64,000 bases of DNA from Arthrobacter sp. Leaf234 (GTDB lineage Bacteria; Actinomycetota; Actinomycetes; Actinomycetales; Micrococcaceae): NCBI RefSeq assembly GCF_001422665.1, contig NZ_LMLU01000010.1, positions 36,900 to 100,899 of the forward strand, in the 5' to 3' direction. The position numbers and the translations under genes were made by a program. Of this stretch, positions 46,771-55,159 are shown piece after piece; positions within the stretch are counted from its first letter, which is position 1; each line of letters starts with the position of its first letter. Below the pieces are notes generated by a model that worked only from the letters and a program-made list of their open reading frames with translations, ran no database searches and was not told where the DNA came from.

Positions 46771-47520
46771 GTGGCCAAGGCTGCTCCCGAGGAACAACTA
46801 CGCCTGCTCGATCTGCAGGCCCTCGACTCGACCCTCAACAAGCTGTCACGCCAGGCGGCCGCCGCGCGCAGCAACCCCGAGCTGGGGATCGTCGGCGCCC
46901 GCGTCGCCGAGGTGGACGGGGAACTTGTCCGGGCCACCACGGAGCTCGGCGACCTCGAACGCGAACTCACGCGTGCGGAGGACGAGGTGCAGTCGGTGGT
47001 GACCCGGCTGGAGCGTGACGACAAGCGGCTGAACAGCGGAACCGGGTCGTCGAAGGACCTGACGGCGCTGCAGCACGAGGTGGCCTCCCTGACGAAGCGG
47101 CGTTCCGATCTCGAGGACGTCGAACTCGACGTCATGGAGCGCGTGGAGGCCGCGCGGTCCGCCCAGCTCGAGGTGCAGGGCAGGACCAACGGCGTGCGCG
47201 CCGAGCTGCGCGGCCTGGAGGAGGTCCGCGATGCCGAGCTGGCGGCCATCGACGAACAGCGTGGCTCCGTCCAGGCCCAGCGGGATGAGCTCGCCGCGAC
47301 CTTCGACGCGCCGCTCCTGACGATGTACGAGCGGATCCTCGCGCGGCGCGGTGTCGGCGCCGCGCGCCTGTTCCACGGCAAGTCCGAGGGGTCGGGCATG
47401 CAGCTCAGCCCCGGCGACCTGGCCGACATCTCTGGAGCCGCCCCGGACGAGATCGTGCTGTGTCCGGATTCCGGCTGCATCCTCGTGCGGTCGAGCGACT
47501 GGGGGAACCAGCAGCCGTGA
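46771..47520 (+). CDS. Coiled-coil zinc-ribbon family protein with a degenerate ribbon
   Basis: The 249-residue protein is mostly a long coiled coil (about 10-190) followed by the C4-type ribbon seen in actinobacterial homologues. Here only the second knuckle remains (CPDSGC, about residue 235); the first, normally C-x-x-C, reads KSEGSG, so both Cys are lost and zinc binding is doubtful. It couples by overlap (GTGA) to the RNase HI gene. GTG 46771 follows GGAGG. Function of the family is unknown; association with Nif3 and RNase HI is conserved. Confidence 0.82.
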   Translation: MAKAAPEEQLRLLDLQALDSTLNKLSRQAAAARSNPELGIVGARVAEVDGELVRATTELGDLERELTRAEDEVQSVVTRLERDDKRLNSGTGSSKDLTALQHEVASLTKRRSDLEDVELDVMERVEAARSAQLEVQGRTNGVRAELRGLEEVRDAELAAIDEQRGSVQAQRDELAATFDAPLLTMYERILARRGVGAARLFHGKSEGSGMQLSPGDLADISGAAPDEIVLCPDSGCILVRSSDWGNQQP

Positions 47521-48461
47521 CGGATCAGCAGTTGTTCGACCCCTACGAGCGGGACCAGCAGAGCGGGGAGACGGTGACGGGTGCCCCGGCGCGGCTCGTC
47601 GTCGAGGCCGATGGCGGCTCCCGCGGCAACCCGGGCCACGCCGGTTACGGCGCCCTCGTCAGGGATCCGGAGACGGGCCGGATCCTCGTCGAGAAGGCCG
47701 CCTACATCGGCAAGGCATCCAACAACGTGGCAGAGTATTCCGGCCTGGTGTCCGGTCTGGAACTCGCCCGTGAGATCAACCCGACCGCCTCCGTCCAAGT
47801 GAAGATGGACTCGAAGCTCGTCGTCGAGCAGATGTCGGGTCGGTGGCAGATCAAGCACGCCGACATGCGGGTGCTGGCGGCGAAGGCACGGAAAGTGCTC
47901 GATCCGCGGCGTGTGAGCTACGAGTGGATCCCGCGTGAGCGCAACAAGGATGCCGATCGCCTGTCGAACGAGGCCATGGATGCGGGCATGGCCGGTGTCG
48001 AGTGGACGCCACGTGCCCAGAAAACTCCCGTGGCCGCCGTCGAGCCCGATCCCGCGCCCGCCGTGCCACGACCCGCCGGCAGGTTGCACCACGTCGAGGT
48101 CTGGACCGGTGATCTCGCCGGGTCGCGGGAGAGCCTCGGCTGGCTGCTCGAGCGGTTGGGTTTCCCGCAGCGTGAGTCCTGGCGGGACGGCACCAGCTAC
48201 GGATCCGACGACTTCTATGTCGTGCTCGAGAGCGGTCCCGACCTCGCGGCGGGACACCACGAACGCCGCCGCCCGGGCGTCAACCACCTCGCGTTCCACG
48301 CCGGCTCCACGGCGGACGTCGACCTCCTGGTGCGCCGCGCGGCGAGTCACGGCTGGTCGCTGCTCTTCCCCGATGAACATCCTCACGCAGGGGGCGCTGA
48401 CCATTACGCCGCCTACCTCGAGAACGCCGAGGGGTTCGAGGTGGAGCTCGTCGCCGGTTGA
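47517..48461 (+). CDS. rnhA: RNase HI fused to a VOC-fold domain
   Basis: Residues 25-157 form RNase HI, which cuts RNA in RNA/DNA hybrids: Asp32 (EADGGSRGNPG), Glu73 (NNVAEYSG), Asp98 (KMDSKL) and Asp147 (KDADRLSN) are the four metal-binding acids. A Pro/Ala linker (about 160-187) leads to a VOC/glyoxalase-like domain (188-314; RLHHVEVWTGDL, VNHLAFHAG, ENAEGFEVELV with possible His/Glu ligands). Mycobacterial homologues at the same locus have a CobC-type phosphatase there instead. I see no stop or frameshift between domains. GTG 47517 overlaps the previous stop. Confidence 0.85.
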   Translation: MTDQQLFDPYERDQQSGETVTGAPARLVVEADGGSRGNPGHAGYGALVRDPETGRILVEKAAYIGKASNNVAEYSGLVSGLELAREINPTASVQVKMDSKLVVEQMSGRWQIKHADMRVLAAKARKVLDPRRVSYEWIPRERNKDADRLSNEAMDAGMAGVEWTPRAQKTPVAAVEPDPAPAVPRPAGRLHHVEVWTGDLAGSRESLGWLLERLGFPQRESWRDGTSYGSDDFYVVLESGPDLAAGHHERRRPGVNHLAFHAGSTADVDLLVRRAASHGWSLLFPDEHPHAGGADHYAAYLENAEGFEVELVAG

Positions 48462-48481
48462 GTGGTCCGCGAGGGGGGACC

Positions 48482-48562
48482 ATGTACCCGGTGTACGCGG
48501 TGCACGCGGTGCACGCGGTGCACGCGGTGCACGCGGTGCACGCGGTGTACGCGGTGTACGCG
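48482..48562 (+). repeat. 9-bp minisatellite, nine units
   Basis: One degenerate unit (ATGTACCCG) then GTGTACGCG, five exact GTGCACGCG, and two GTGTACGCG. The consensus is GTG(C/T)ACGCG. It lies between the convergent RNase HI and yaaA genes. Confidence 0.95.
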
Positions 48563-48619
48563 GGGCGTCAGGACCGTCGTTCCGCGCGGGACACCGGGCC
48601 GTTGATGGTCAGTCGATGA
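48482..48619 (+). CDS. 45-residue micro-ORF of V-(H/Y)-A triplets
   Basis: An ORF too short for usual callers: ATG at 48482, 20 nt after the RNase HI stop, behind GAGGGGGG. It reads MYP, then eight triplets VYA, five VHA and two VYA, then GRQDRRSARDTGPLMVSR and a TGA. The 9-bp period means repeat number can change without shifting the frame. A His-rich, metal-binding or amphipathic peptide is conceivable. It overlaps yaaA tail-to-tail by 11 bp. Equally, it may be a noncoding minisatellite that happens to be open. Confidence 0.35.
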   Translation: MYPVYAVHAVHAVHAVHAVHAVYAVYAGRQDRRSARDTGPLMVSR

Positions 48620-49370
48620 GGATGGCGAGCTGGGCAGGCTTGCGTGCCGTCGCCGGAGTGAGCTCCGCAGACCACCGCTCCTGAGTGGCGCGCAGGAGCG
48701 CCTCCGGGGAGGTGGGAGCAGCGCCTCGCCGGGTCAGGAGGTGTCGCGCGAGTTCACCGCGCGTGTGCTTCGCGAAATGCGAGACGACGGTGCGCTTCCC
48801 CTTGCGGAGCTGGAAGACACCGACGGCGGCGGTCTGCTGCGGGGGTGGGACCCAGGCCGGCGTGTAGGTGCTGGATCTGCAGTCGACGATCAAGTCCGCA
48901 CCGGCGCGCCCGGTCAGGGGGTCAGCAAGGTGCTGCTTCCAGTAGCTCGCCAGCCGCCCGATCCCGGGTAGGTCCACGGACATGGACAGGCGGTAGGCCG
49001 GGATACGGTCGCCGAGACCGATGGCTCCCCACAGGCCGGAGACGACGACGCACTGCTCGCGTGCACGGCGCTTCTGCACCGCGGTCATCGTGGCGTACCC
49101 GAGCGCGTCGTAGAGCACCCCGGAGTACACGTCGTGCGCCGGGGCGGCAGGGGCGGTCTCGAGGACCAGGTTCCGGCGCAGGTCCTCCGCCAGCGATGCT
49201 CCGACGCCGAGGAGCGTGTGGGCGTCGTCGTGGGCGCTTGCCGCTTCCAGCCCTGTGAGGACAGTCCTGCGGGCGGCCGTGAGTCCGGGGAACGCGAGAT
49301 CCTCGAGGACGAGGGGGTCCCCCCTCCGGGCTGCGGCTTTGCCTTCGGAGGGCGGGAGGAGGATCAGCAC
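48609..49370 (-). CDS. yaaA: Peroxide stress protein YaaA (DUF328)
   Basis: YaaA lowers free iron during peroxide stress in E. coli and binds DNA. The 253-residue protein begins MLILLPPSEGK, the family hallmark (PPSEGK), and has the YSGVLYDAL and SGLWGA motifs; the C terminus contains VSHFAKHTRGELARHLL. GTG 49370. It is divergent from rnpB with about 100 bp between. Confidence 0.9.
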   Translation of the reverse strand: MLILLPPSEGKAAARRGDPLVLEDLAFPGLTAARRTVLTGLEAASAHDDAHTLLGVGASLAEDLRRNLVLETAPAAPAHDVYSGVLYDALGYATMTAVQKRRAREQCVVVSGLWGAIGLGDRIPAYRLSMSVDLPGIGRLASYWKQHLADPLTGRAGADLIVDCRSSTYTPAWVPPPQQTAAVGVFQLRKGKRTVVSHFAKHTRGELARHLLTRRGAAPTSPEALLRATQERWSAELTPATARKPAQLAILID

Positions 49371-49455
49371 CGGTCCACCGTATCGGATGCCGGCGGGCCG
49401 GCCGCACGCGTGGACGGCCGCCTGCCTGCCGATCGGAGGAGCGGGGCCGAACCCC

Positions 49456-49461
49456 TAGAAT
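49456..49461 (+). promoter_or_regulatory. Likely -10 element of rnpB
   Basis: TAGAAT lies 8 nt before the first base of the P1 helix of RNase P RNA, the distance expected for a transcription start at 49470. The -35 region (about 49433-49438, TCGGAG) is weak. Confidence 0.55.
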
Positions 49462-49469
49462 GGATGACG

Positions 49470-49859
49470 GATGGGTCGACCAGGCGGCCGCGTTGAGCCC
49501 GCTTGCGGGCCACCGAGGAACGTCCGGGCTCCGCAGGGCAGGGTGGTGGGTAACGCCCACTCGGGGTGACCCGCAGGCCAGTGCCACAGAAAAGAGACCG
49601 CTCCCCACCACGCTCCGGCGTGGACGGGAGTAAGGGTGAAAAGGCGGTGTAAGAGACCACCAGCGTGCCGGGTGACCGGTGCGGCTCGGTAAACCCCACC
49701 CGGAGCAAGGCCAGACAGTGCGCGTCCGAGGGCTGCCCGCCCGAGTGCACGGGTAGGCCGCTGGAGGGCGTCGGTAACGGCGTCCGTAGATGGATGGTCG
49801 CCACTCGCACAGCGGCAACGTCGTGCGATGACAGAACCCGGCGTATCGGTCGACCCATC
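49470..49859 (+). ncRNA. rnpB: RNase P RNA, bacterial type A
   Basis: The ribozyme that matures tRNA 5' ends. The ends GATGGGTCGACC (49470-49481) and GGTCGACCCATC (49848-49859) form a perfect 12-bp P1 helix. Inside are the universal elements GAGGAACGTCCGGGCTCC, CAGAAAAGAGACC, AAGGGTGAAAAGG, GTAAGAGACC and CGGTAAACCCC with GGAGCAAG. The length of 390 nt suits an actinobacterial type A RNA. No ORF on either strand is credible here. Confidence 0.95.
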
Positions 49860-50043
49860 CCCCGACCACCCGGAGAGCTGCAGGAACCCGACGACGAGCG
49901 TGGGCCCCACGTGCTGACCTGGGTGATCACTGCGCAGGTGACTGGAGGGACCGGATCCGTGCGGGCGCACCTCACCGACGAGCCCGGGGCATCCAGGATC
50001 GGCCGCCGCGTGCCGGCGGCACCGGCTCGACTACGCTGGACAG

Positions 50044-50253
50044 ATGGCGAAAACGCACCCGTGGCCCCGCGTGACCTTCCTCCTGGGAGCCTCGCTGATA
50101 GCGCTCGTCATCGCTGCCCGCCGGCTCGGCTGGGGGACCGGCGATGGCGACGAGGGTCCGGCTCTCTGGCTCGCGCTGCTCTTCATCGTCGGAGCCGTAC
50201 TTCTTCTCGCCGTCCTGGTCCGAACAGCGGTCCTCGTCCGCCGACGGAAGTGA
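50044..50253 (+). CDS. Small two-helix membrane protein
   Basis: A 69-residue ORF with two clear hydrophobic helices (about 10-25 and 40-63), a Gly/Asp-rich loop and a positively charged end (VRRRK), predicting both termini inside. Codon use is in line with neighbours. Shine-Dalgarno is weak (GGACAG). No family recognised; the gene stands alone between rnpB and a gap. Confidence 0.55.
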   Translation: MAKTHPWPRVTFLLGASLIALVIAARRLGWGTGDGDEGPALWLALLFIVGAVLLLAVLVRTAVLVRRRK

Positions 50254-50780
50254 CGCATCGGCGCAATGGGCGCGCCGCCCGTTGTCCATGCCCGCCGAGC
50301 GGCCTACTGTGTGAGGACCGCCGCGGGTCTCGTACGCAAGCGCGACGGTATGAACGGGCCGGCCTACAGCTGGGGCTTCGGGGCCGGTCCGTTCGCCTCG
50401 GTCCCGCACGCGACGCAGGCAGCAGAGCGGTGGACCTGAGCAGCGCATGAAACGGTCCCCCGTACCCGGTCTCAAGAGGTAGGGGGACCGCCCGGCGTCT
50501 ATAGCCGCCTCGAAGGGGCATCGACCGCGATGCTGCTGGGGGAACGATCGCGGGATGACCCTCCACCTCCATGGTCCGCCCCTGCTGCGGCCACGGCAAT
50601 CGGGAGACGCCGCTCTTCGCCAGGGGAGAAACCGGGAACTTCCAGCCGACGGCACAGTTTGATTGCCGAGGCGAATGATTATCGGTGGAACGTGCTCGCC
50701 CGTCAAGGGTGGCTGAAGTCCTGGCTCCGAATGGCGGTGCTTCGGCGGGAGCCCTACAGCGGCTCGGTTATGGTGTTCGA
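50254..50780. other. 527-bp gap without a convincing gene
   Basis: Between the small membrane protein and the MFS gene I find no ORF with convincing codon bias. An 84-codon plus-strand frame at 50530-50784 has poor bias and is rejected. A 9-bp perfect stem with a 20-nt loop (50453-50461 with 50482-50490) may be a terminator. The AT-richer stretch 50655-50700 probably holds the MFS promoter. Confidence 0.5.
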
Positions 50781-52076
50781 ATGAGCGCTGGGGGTATGCA
50801 GGAGCGACGACTCGTCGCGCGCAACCGCAACTTCCGTGCCCTTCTCGTCTCGAGCACCTCCGGCGTCCTGGGGAACGCGGTGGCCGCCGTGGCCCTCCCG
50901 ATCATCGCGGCCGTCGAACTGCAGGCCAGCAACTTCGAGGTCGCGGCGCTTGCCGGTATGACCTTCCTCCCGTGGCTGGTGCTCGGACTCCTGATCGGTG
51001 TCTGGGTGGACCGGCTGCCGCGGAAGCCCGTGATGATGGCCGCCCTCGCGGTGCGCGTGCTCGTACTCGGCCTGCTGCCGATCGGGTACTGGCTCGATTT
51101 CCTGTCCACGCCCCTCCTCTTCGTCGTCGCCTTCGTCGCGGGCATCGCCTCCGTCTTCTTCCAGCTGGCTGATGCCGCCCTGGTCCAGCAGGCGGTCACG
51201 CCGGACGAACTCATGGAGGGCAACGGCCTCATCACCGGAACGGGGGCCGCAGCGGACGCCGCCGGTCGCGCGATGGCAGGGTGGCTGACCACGTTCGCCG
51301 GTGCTTCCAACACCCTCCTGGTGCAGTTGACCGCGTCGATCGTCTCGCTCCTCGCGGTACAACGGCTCGACGTGAGGGAGGTGGTGCAGCCACCGGCGAA
51401 GCGTCCCATCCTCAGGGAGATGGCGGACGGGTTGCGCTACACGTTCAGCACCGCGCCCCTGCGTGCGCTCCTCCTCAATGCCGCCCTGTGGAACCTCGGC
51501 GGGAACATCGCCGCGTCCCTCCTCGTGCTCCTGGTGCTCCGCACGCTGGGTGAGTCCGAGATCTGGCTCGGTCTGCTCCTCGCCGCAGCGTCGGTCGGTG
51601 GGGCCGTCGGAGGGGTCACCGCGAACGCCCTGGGGGAGCGTATCGGCACCGGTCGTCTCTGGCGGTGGTCCATGGTGCCGGGGGTCCTCGGGTACGCATC
51701 GCTGCTGGTGCTCTCGCCCGGCTGGGGCATGCTCTGGGGCCTGCTCGGCATGTTCGTCATGGGAGCGAGCGTCTCGTGGAACATCGTGGTGGGATCCAGC
51801 TTCCGCCAACGCGTGTGCCCGCCCGGCATGATGGGCCGGCTCGGCGCCGCGTCCCGGACGGTCAGCTGGGGCATGCTCGCCCTGGCCAGTCTCCTGGCGG
51901 GTGTGCTCGCAGAGTCGATCGGGATCAGGGAGGCGATCCTCGTCGGCGTCGTGATCGCCTGCTCGGCGCCACTCGTCGCCCTGCTGGGTCCACTCAGGGG
52001 TGTCACGCGCCTCGAGGACCTCGTAGAAGCGCCCGCACCGATGGGTCAGGAGCACACCCCGAAGTCCTCGTCATGA
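50781..52076 (+). CDS. MFS transporter (DHA3-like)
   Basis: A 431-residue protein with about 12 membrane helices. The start (RNRNFRALLVSSTSGVLGNAVAAVALP), the motif-A loop GVWVDRLPRKPVM and the N-x-L-x-x-T(G) stretch NGLITGTGAAAD are typical of the macrolide/enterobactin-exporter branch. Substrate unknown. ATG 50781 is chosen; an ATG five codons later is possible. It is monocistronic and convergent to def. Confidence 0.82.
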   Translation: MSAGGMQERRLVARNRNFRALLVSSTSGVLGNAVAAVALPIIAAVELQASNFEVAALAGMTFLPWLVLGLLIGVWVDRLPRKPVMMAALAVRVLVLGLLPIGYWLDFLSTPLLFVVAFVAGIASVFFQLADAALVQQAVTPDELMEGNGLITGTGAAADAAGRAMAGWLTTFAGASNTLLVQLTASIVSLLAVQRLDVREVVQPPAKRPILREMADGLRYTFSTAPLRALLLNAALWNLGGNIAASLLVLLVLRTLGESEIWLGLLLAAASVGGAVGGVTANALGERIGTGRLWRWSMVPGVLGYASLLVLSPGWGMLWGLLGMFVMGASVSWNIVVGSSFRQRVCPPGMMGRLGAASRTVSWGMLALASLLAGVLAESIGIREAILVGVVIACSAPLVALLGPLRGVTRLEDLVEAPAPMGQEHTPKSSS

Positions 52077-52133
52077 CGCCCGCTCACCGAGCGATCGATC
52101 GAACCGGGCGGAGCGGCGCGGTCGGCAGCGCGA

Positions 52134-52706
52134 TCAGTGACCGAAGGGGTCCGGATCCACCCCGGGCATCCAGGTGAGCCCCGCGATACCCCACCCGTTG
52201 GCCTTCACGGCCTTCCTGGCCCGGCGCGTGTGCTTCGCGTTGAGCCGGTCCACGTACAGTTTCCCGTCCAGGTGGTCGTTCTCGTGCTGCATGCACCGGG
52301 CGAACCACCCCGTCGCCTCGAACTCCACGGGAGCCCCCTCGCCGTCGAAGCCGGAGACCCGCACCCAGTCGGCGCGCTTGAGCGGAAACGCTTCACCCGG
52401 AACGGAGAGGCATCCTTCCGACTCCTCGTCGGGGTCGGGCTCCGAGCCCGGGATCTTCGATGTGACGAGCGTGGGATTCACGACGACGCCCCGTGCCGGC
52501 ACGTCGTCGTCGTTCTCCATGCCGTAGACGAAGATCCGCAGGCCGACGCCGATCTGCGGCGCCGCGAGACCGACCCCGTTGGCGGTGTCCATCGTCTCGA
52601 ACAGATCGGCGATCAGGGTACGCAGTGCGTCGTCGAACGCCTCGACGGGCCGGGCGCGCTGATGCAGGACCGGCTCACCGGTGATCGTGATGGGGTGGAC
52701 GGTCAT
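52134..52706 (-). CDS. def: Peptide deformylase
   Basis: Def removes the formyl group from new proteins. The 190-residue protein has all three motifs: GVGLAAPQIG, EGCLSVPG (Cys metal ligand) and QHENDHLDG (H-E-x-x-H with two His ligands and catalytic Glu; Asn replaces the usual Ile/Leu/Tyr after Glu). ATG 52706. It starts 4 bp after the acyl-CoA dehydrogenase stop, so they share a transcript. No methionyl-tRNA formyltransferase gene is adjacent. Confidence 0.93.
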   Translation of the reverse strand: MTVHPITITGEPVLHQRARPVEAFDDALRTLIADLFETMDTANGVGLAAPQIGVGLRIFVYGMENDDDVPARGVVVNPTLVTSKIPGSEPDPDEESEGCLSVPGEAFPLKRADWVRVSGFDGEGAPVEFEATGWFARCMQHENDHLDGKLYVDRLNAKHTRRARKAVKANGWGIAGLTWMPGVDPDPFGH

Positions 52707-52710
52707 GGGA

Positions 52711-53883
52711 CTACCTCTTCCGTGCGGCGCGGTCCGCGATCGTGCGACCGATGGACTCGCGCATGATCTCGCTGGTACCGCCGAAGATCGTCAGCAGCCG
52801 CGCGGCCAGGAAGGCCTGCGCCACGGGGTACTCCAGGATGTAGCCGTACCCGCCGTGCAGCTGCAGGCAGCGGTCCGTGATCGATTTCGCCCGTTCGCCG
52901 GCCCACAGCTTCGACTGCGCTGCAGCGGTGGGGGTCAGGCTCCCGGCGTTGAAGGCGAGGACCGCCCGGTCCACGAAGGTCTCCGTCACCTCGACCTCGG
53001 TGAGGATGTCGGCGAGGACGTGGCGGGTGTTCTGGAAATCGAGCACCCGTTCACCGAAGGCGCTCCGATCCGTCACGTAGCGGACGGTCTGCTCGTAGGT
53101 CGCCCGGGCGAGAGCGGCTGCCGCGACGGCGATACCCAACCGGCCCTGGGGGATCTGCTCGAGGCTGTAGCGGAGGCCCTGCCCCACCTCGCCCACGAGG
53201 TCCGTCCCGGGGACCCGCACGTTGTCGAAGAACAGCTCGGCCGTGTCGGAGGCGTGGAAGCCCATCTTGTCGAGCTGCCGGCCCGGCGTGTATCCCTCGC
53301 CCTTCCGCACCATGAACAGGGAGAACGAGTCGCTGGCGCCGCGACCGGAGCCGCCGTCGGTCCTCGCGAGGACGAGTGACGCGTCCCCGCTGATCCCGTT
53401 GCCGATGAAGACCTTCTGGCCGCTGATGAGCCAGTCGTCGCCATCCCGCACCGCCTTGGTGCGGATCCCGCGCAGGTCGCTGCCGGCTCCGGGTTCGGTC
53501 CATGCACACGAGGTCACGATCTCCCCCGAGACCATCCCGGGGAGCCAGCGTTCCTTCAGGTCGTCGGAGCCGTGCGCGAGCAGGTGGGGGAGGACCAGAT
53601 CGTCGTGGAGGTGGAACGCCAGGCCCACGGAGAGATGGTTGCTACGGGCGAATTCCTCGTCGAGGACGGATCGGAAGCGGTAGTCGGGCATGCCGGCTCC
53701 GCCGAATTCCTCGGGGACCGCCAGGCCGAGCAGGCCCTGCTCCCCGGCGGCCGTCCACACCGCGCGGTCCATCATGTGCTGCCTGTCCCAGTCCGCGTAG
53801 TGCGGTGCGACGGCACGCTCGTTGAACTCGCGGGCGACGTCGCGGAAGAGCTCGTGATCCTCGTCGAACACTGTGCGTTCCAT
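52711..53883 (-). CDS. Acyl-CoA dehydrogenase
   Basis: A flavoenzyme that introduces an alpha,beta double bond in acyl-CoA. The 390-residue protein has both family signatures: CAWTEPGAGSDLRG (about 122-135) and the C-terminal FGGTSEIMRESIGRTI. The stretch LQLHGGYGYILEYPVA, with a Glu, is like long-chain and isovaleryl enzymes. Substrate chain length is open. ATG 53883. Likely co-transcribed with def 4 bp downstream. Confidence 0.9.
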   Translation of the reverse strand: MERTVFDEDHELFRDVAREFNERAVAPHYADWDRQHMMDRAVWTAAGEQGLLGLAVPEEFGGAGMPDYRFRSVLDEEFARSNHLSVGLAFHLHDDLVLPHLLAHGSDDLKERWLPGMVSGEIVTSCAWTEPGAGSDLRGIRTKAVRDGDDWLISGQKVFIGNGISGDASLVLARTDGGSGRGASDSFSLFMVRKGEGYTPGRQLDKMGFHASDTAELFFDNVRVPGTDLVGEVGQGLRYSLEQIPQGRLGIAVAAAALARATYEQTVRYVTDRSAFGERVLDFQNTRHVLADILTEVEVTETFVDRAVLAFNAGSLTPTAAAQSKLWAGERAKSITDRCLQLHGGYGYILEYPVAQAFLAARLLTIFGGTSEIMRESIGRTIADRAARKR

Positions 53884-54036
53884 GGTGGGTCCTTCGGTGC
53901 TCTCGGCCGCCGGGGCCGCGGGCCTGTGCAGGCTGCGTCCGGGAGGCGTGGGCGTACGGGGTCCGGAAAATGCGGATGCCGCCCCGGACGATCTCCGGGA
54001 CGGCATTCGTGGTCAGGAATCAACCTGACGACTGAG

Positions 54037-54110
54037 GGTGAGTAACGGGGGTTGAACCCGCGACCTCCTGGACCACAACCAGGCGCTCTGCCAACTGAGC
54101 TATACCCACC
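54037..54110 (-). tRNA. tRNA-His (anticodon GUG)
   Basis: On the minus strand the cloverleaf starts GGTGGGTATAGCTCAGTTGG. The extra G-1 pairs with C73, the tRNA-His identity feature. The anticodon stem CCTGG/CCAGG encloses TTGTGGT, so the anticodon is GUG. The acceptor helix pairs GTGGGTA with TACTCAC (one G-U). CCA is not encoded. Confidence 0.94.
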
Positions 54111-54244
54111 ATGTGCTTCGCTGTCCGGCCCGGCGAGAACCTTCGTCCGGACTGGCTGCGAAAGGCAGCGGATACAAGTTTACACACTTTTCGGAGTGCT
54201 CCGGACAGCGCCCGCCGACACCGCGTCGGCGCCGCCGGGCGGGG

Positions 54245-54847
54245 TCAGGAGACGATGCCGCGGGCGATCGCCTTGCTGGTGGCCGAGTCGGGTCCGGGCG
54301 CGGGAACGAAGACGGCGGCCCGGTAGTAGCGCAGCTCCCGGATGGAGTCCTCGATGTCCCCCAGGGCCCGGTGGCCGCCCGTCTTGGCCGGCGACTGGAA
54401 GTAGGCGCGGGTGTACCAGCGGCGGGCCAGCTCCTTGATCGTGGATACGTCGATGATCCGGTAGTGCAGGTGATCGGTCACGAGGGGCATGTCGCGCAGG
54501 AGGAAGTTCCTGTCCGTGCCGACCGAATTGCCCGCGAGCTGGGCCTTGCGGGGTTCGGGGACGTGGGTCCGGATGTAGTCGAGGACCTGCTGCTGCGCGT
54601 CCTCCATGCTGATACCGCCGTCGAGCTCCTCGAGGAGGCCCGAGGTGGTGTGCATGGTGCGCACGAAGTCGCCCATCTGTTCGAGGGCCTCCGGCGCCGG
54701 CTTGATCACGACGTCCACACCGTCGCCGAGGATGTTGAGCTCGGCGTCCGTGACGAGCACGGCGACCTCGATCAGCGCGTCGTTCGTGAGGTCCAGGCCC
54801 GTCATCTCGCAGTCGATCCAGACGATGTGTTCATTCGATATCGGCAT
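54245..54847 (-). CDS. orn: Oligoribonuclease
   Basis: Orn degrades 2-5 nt RNAs, including pGpG. The 200-residue DEDDh exonuclease has Asp12 and Glu14 (WIDCEMTGLD), Asp in NSVGTDRNFL, and His/Asp in HRALGDIEDSI. The C-terminal 20 residues are an unconserved tail. ATG 54847 gives the usual N terminus. It is divergent from the mannosyltransferase gene. Confidence 0.95.
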   Translation of the reverse strand: MPISNEHIVWIDCEMTGLDLTNDALIEVAVLVTDAELNILGDGVDVVIKPAPEALEQMGDFVRTMHTTSGLLEELDGGISMEDAQQQVLDYIRTHVPEPRKAQLAGNSVGTDRNFLLRDMPLVTDHLHYRIIDVSTIKELARRWYTRAYFQSPAKTGGHRALGDIEDSIRELRYYRAAVFVPAPGPDSATSKAIARGIVS

Positions 54848-55159
54848 TCGACCAATGTACCGTCCGCCGACGACGCGCTTCGCGGAGGCGCGGGTCGGTC
54901 CACGGGAGAGGCGCGGCGCGCCCCGTGGCGGGCAGCCGGAGCAGCAGCGGACCGGACAGCTTATGGCCGTCGGGCACGGGATGCGGGCCCCTGTCGACGC
55001 GCCGCCGAGGACAGCGGCTGCCGGTCCCGGAGCTCCACCCGGTGCTAATATTCGAACAGTTCGCTCAGGGCTGCGGGGAGATCTGGGTAACCCTGCTGCT
55101 TCCGGTACAGGCACCGATGTGCCCCGCGCCAGGCCGTCGCCGGCCGGCCGCCTGAGGAC
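54848..55159. promoter_or_regulatory. Divergent intergenic region orn/mptB
   Basis: These 312 bp hold no credible gene. TAATAT at 55046-55051 is a possible -10 box for mptB and is followed by TTCGAACAGTTCG, a short palindrome. TACATT about 8 nt before the orn ATG might be its -10 element with a very short leader. Confidence 0.35.

Noticed and set aside
49455..49970. Minus-strand ORFs across rnpB
   Set aside because: They overlap the whole RNase P RNA, whose conserved core and P1 helix explain the sequence.
50530..50784. 84-codon plus-strand ORF before the MFS gene
   Set aside because: Poor third-position bias, no family resemblance, and it overlaps the presumed promoter and start of the MFS gene.
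54052..55048. Plus-strand ORFs opposite orn and tRNA-His
   Set aside because: Antisense to orn and the tRNA; no independent start signal or domain.
55052..55064. LexA/SOS box (TTCGAACAGTTCG)
   Set aside because: The half-sites CGAAC and GTTCG are 1 bp apart; the actinobacterial SOS box needs 4 bp between GAAC and GTTC.
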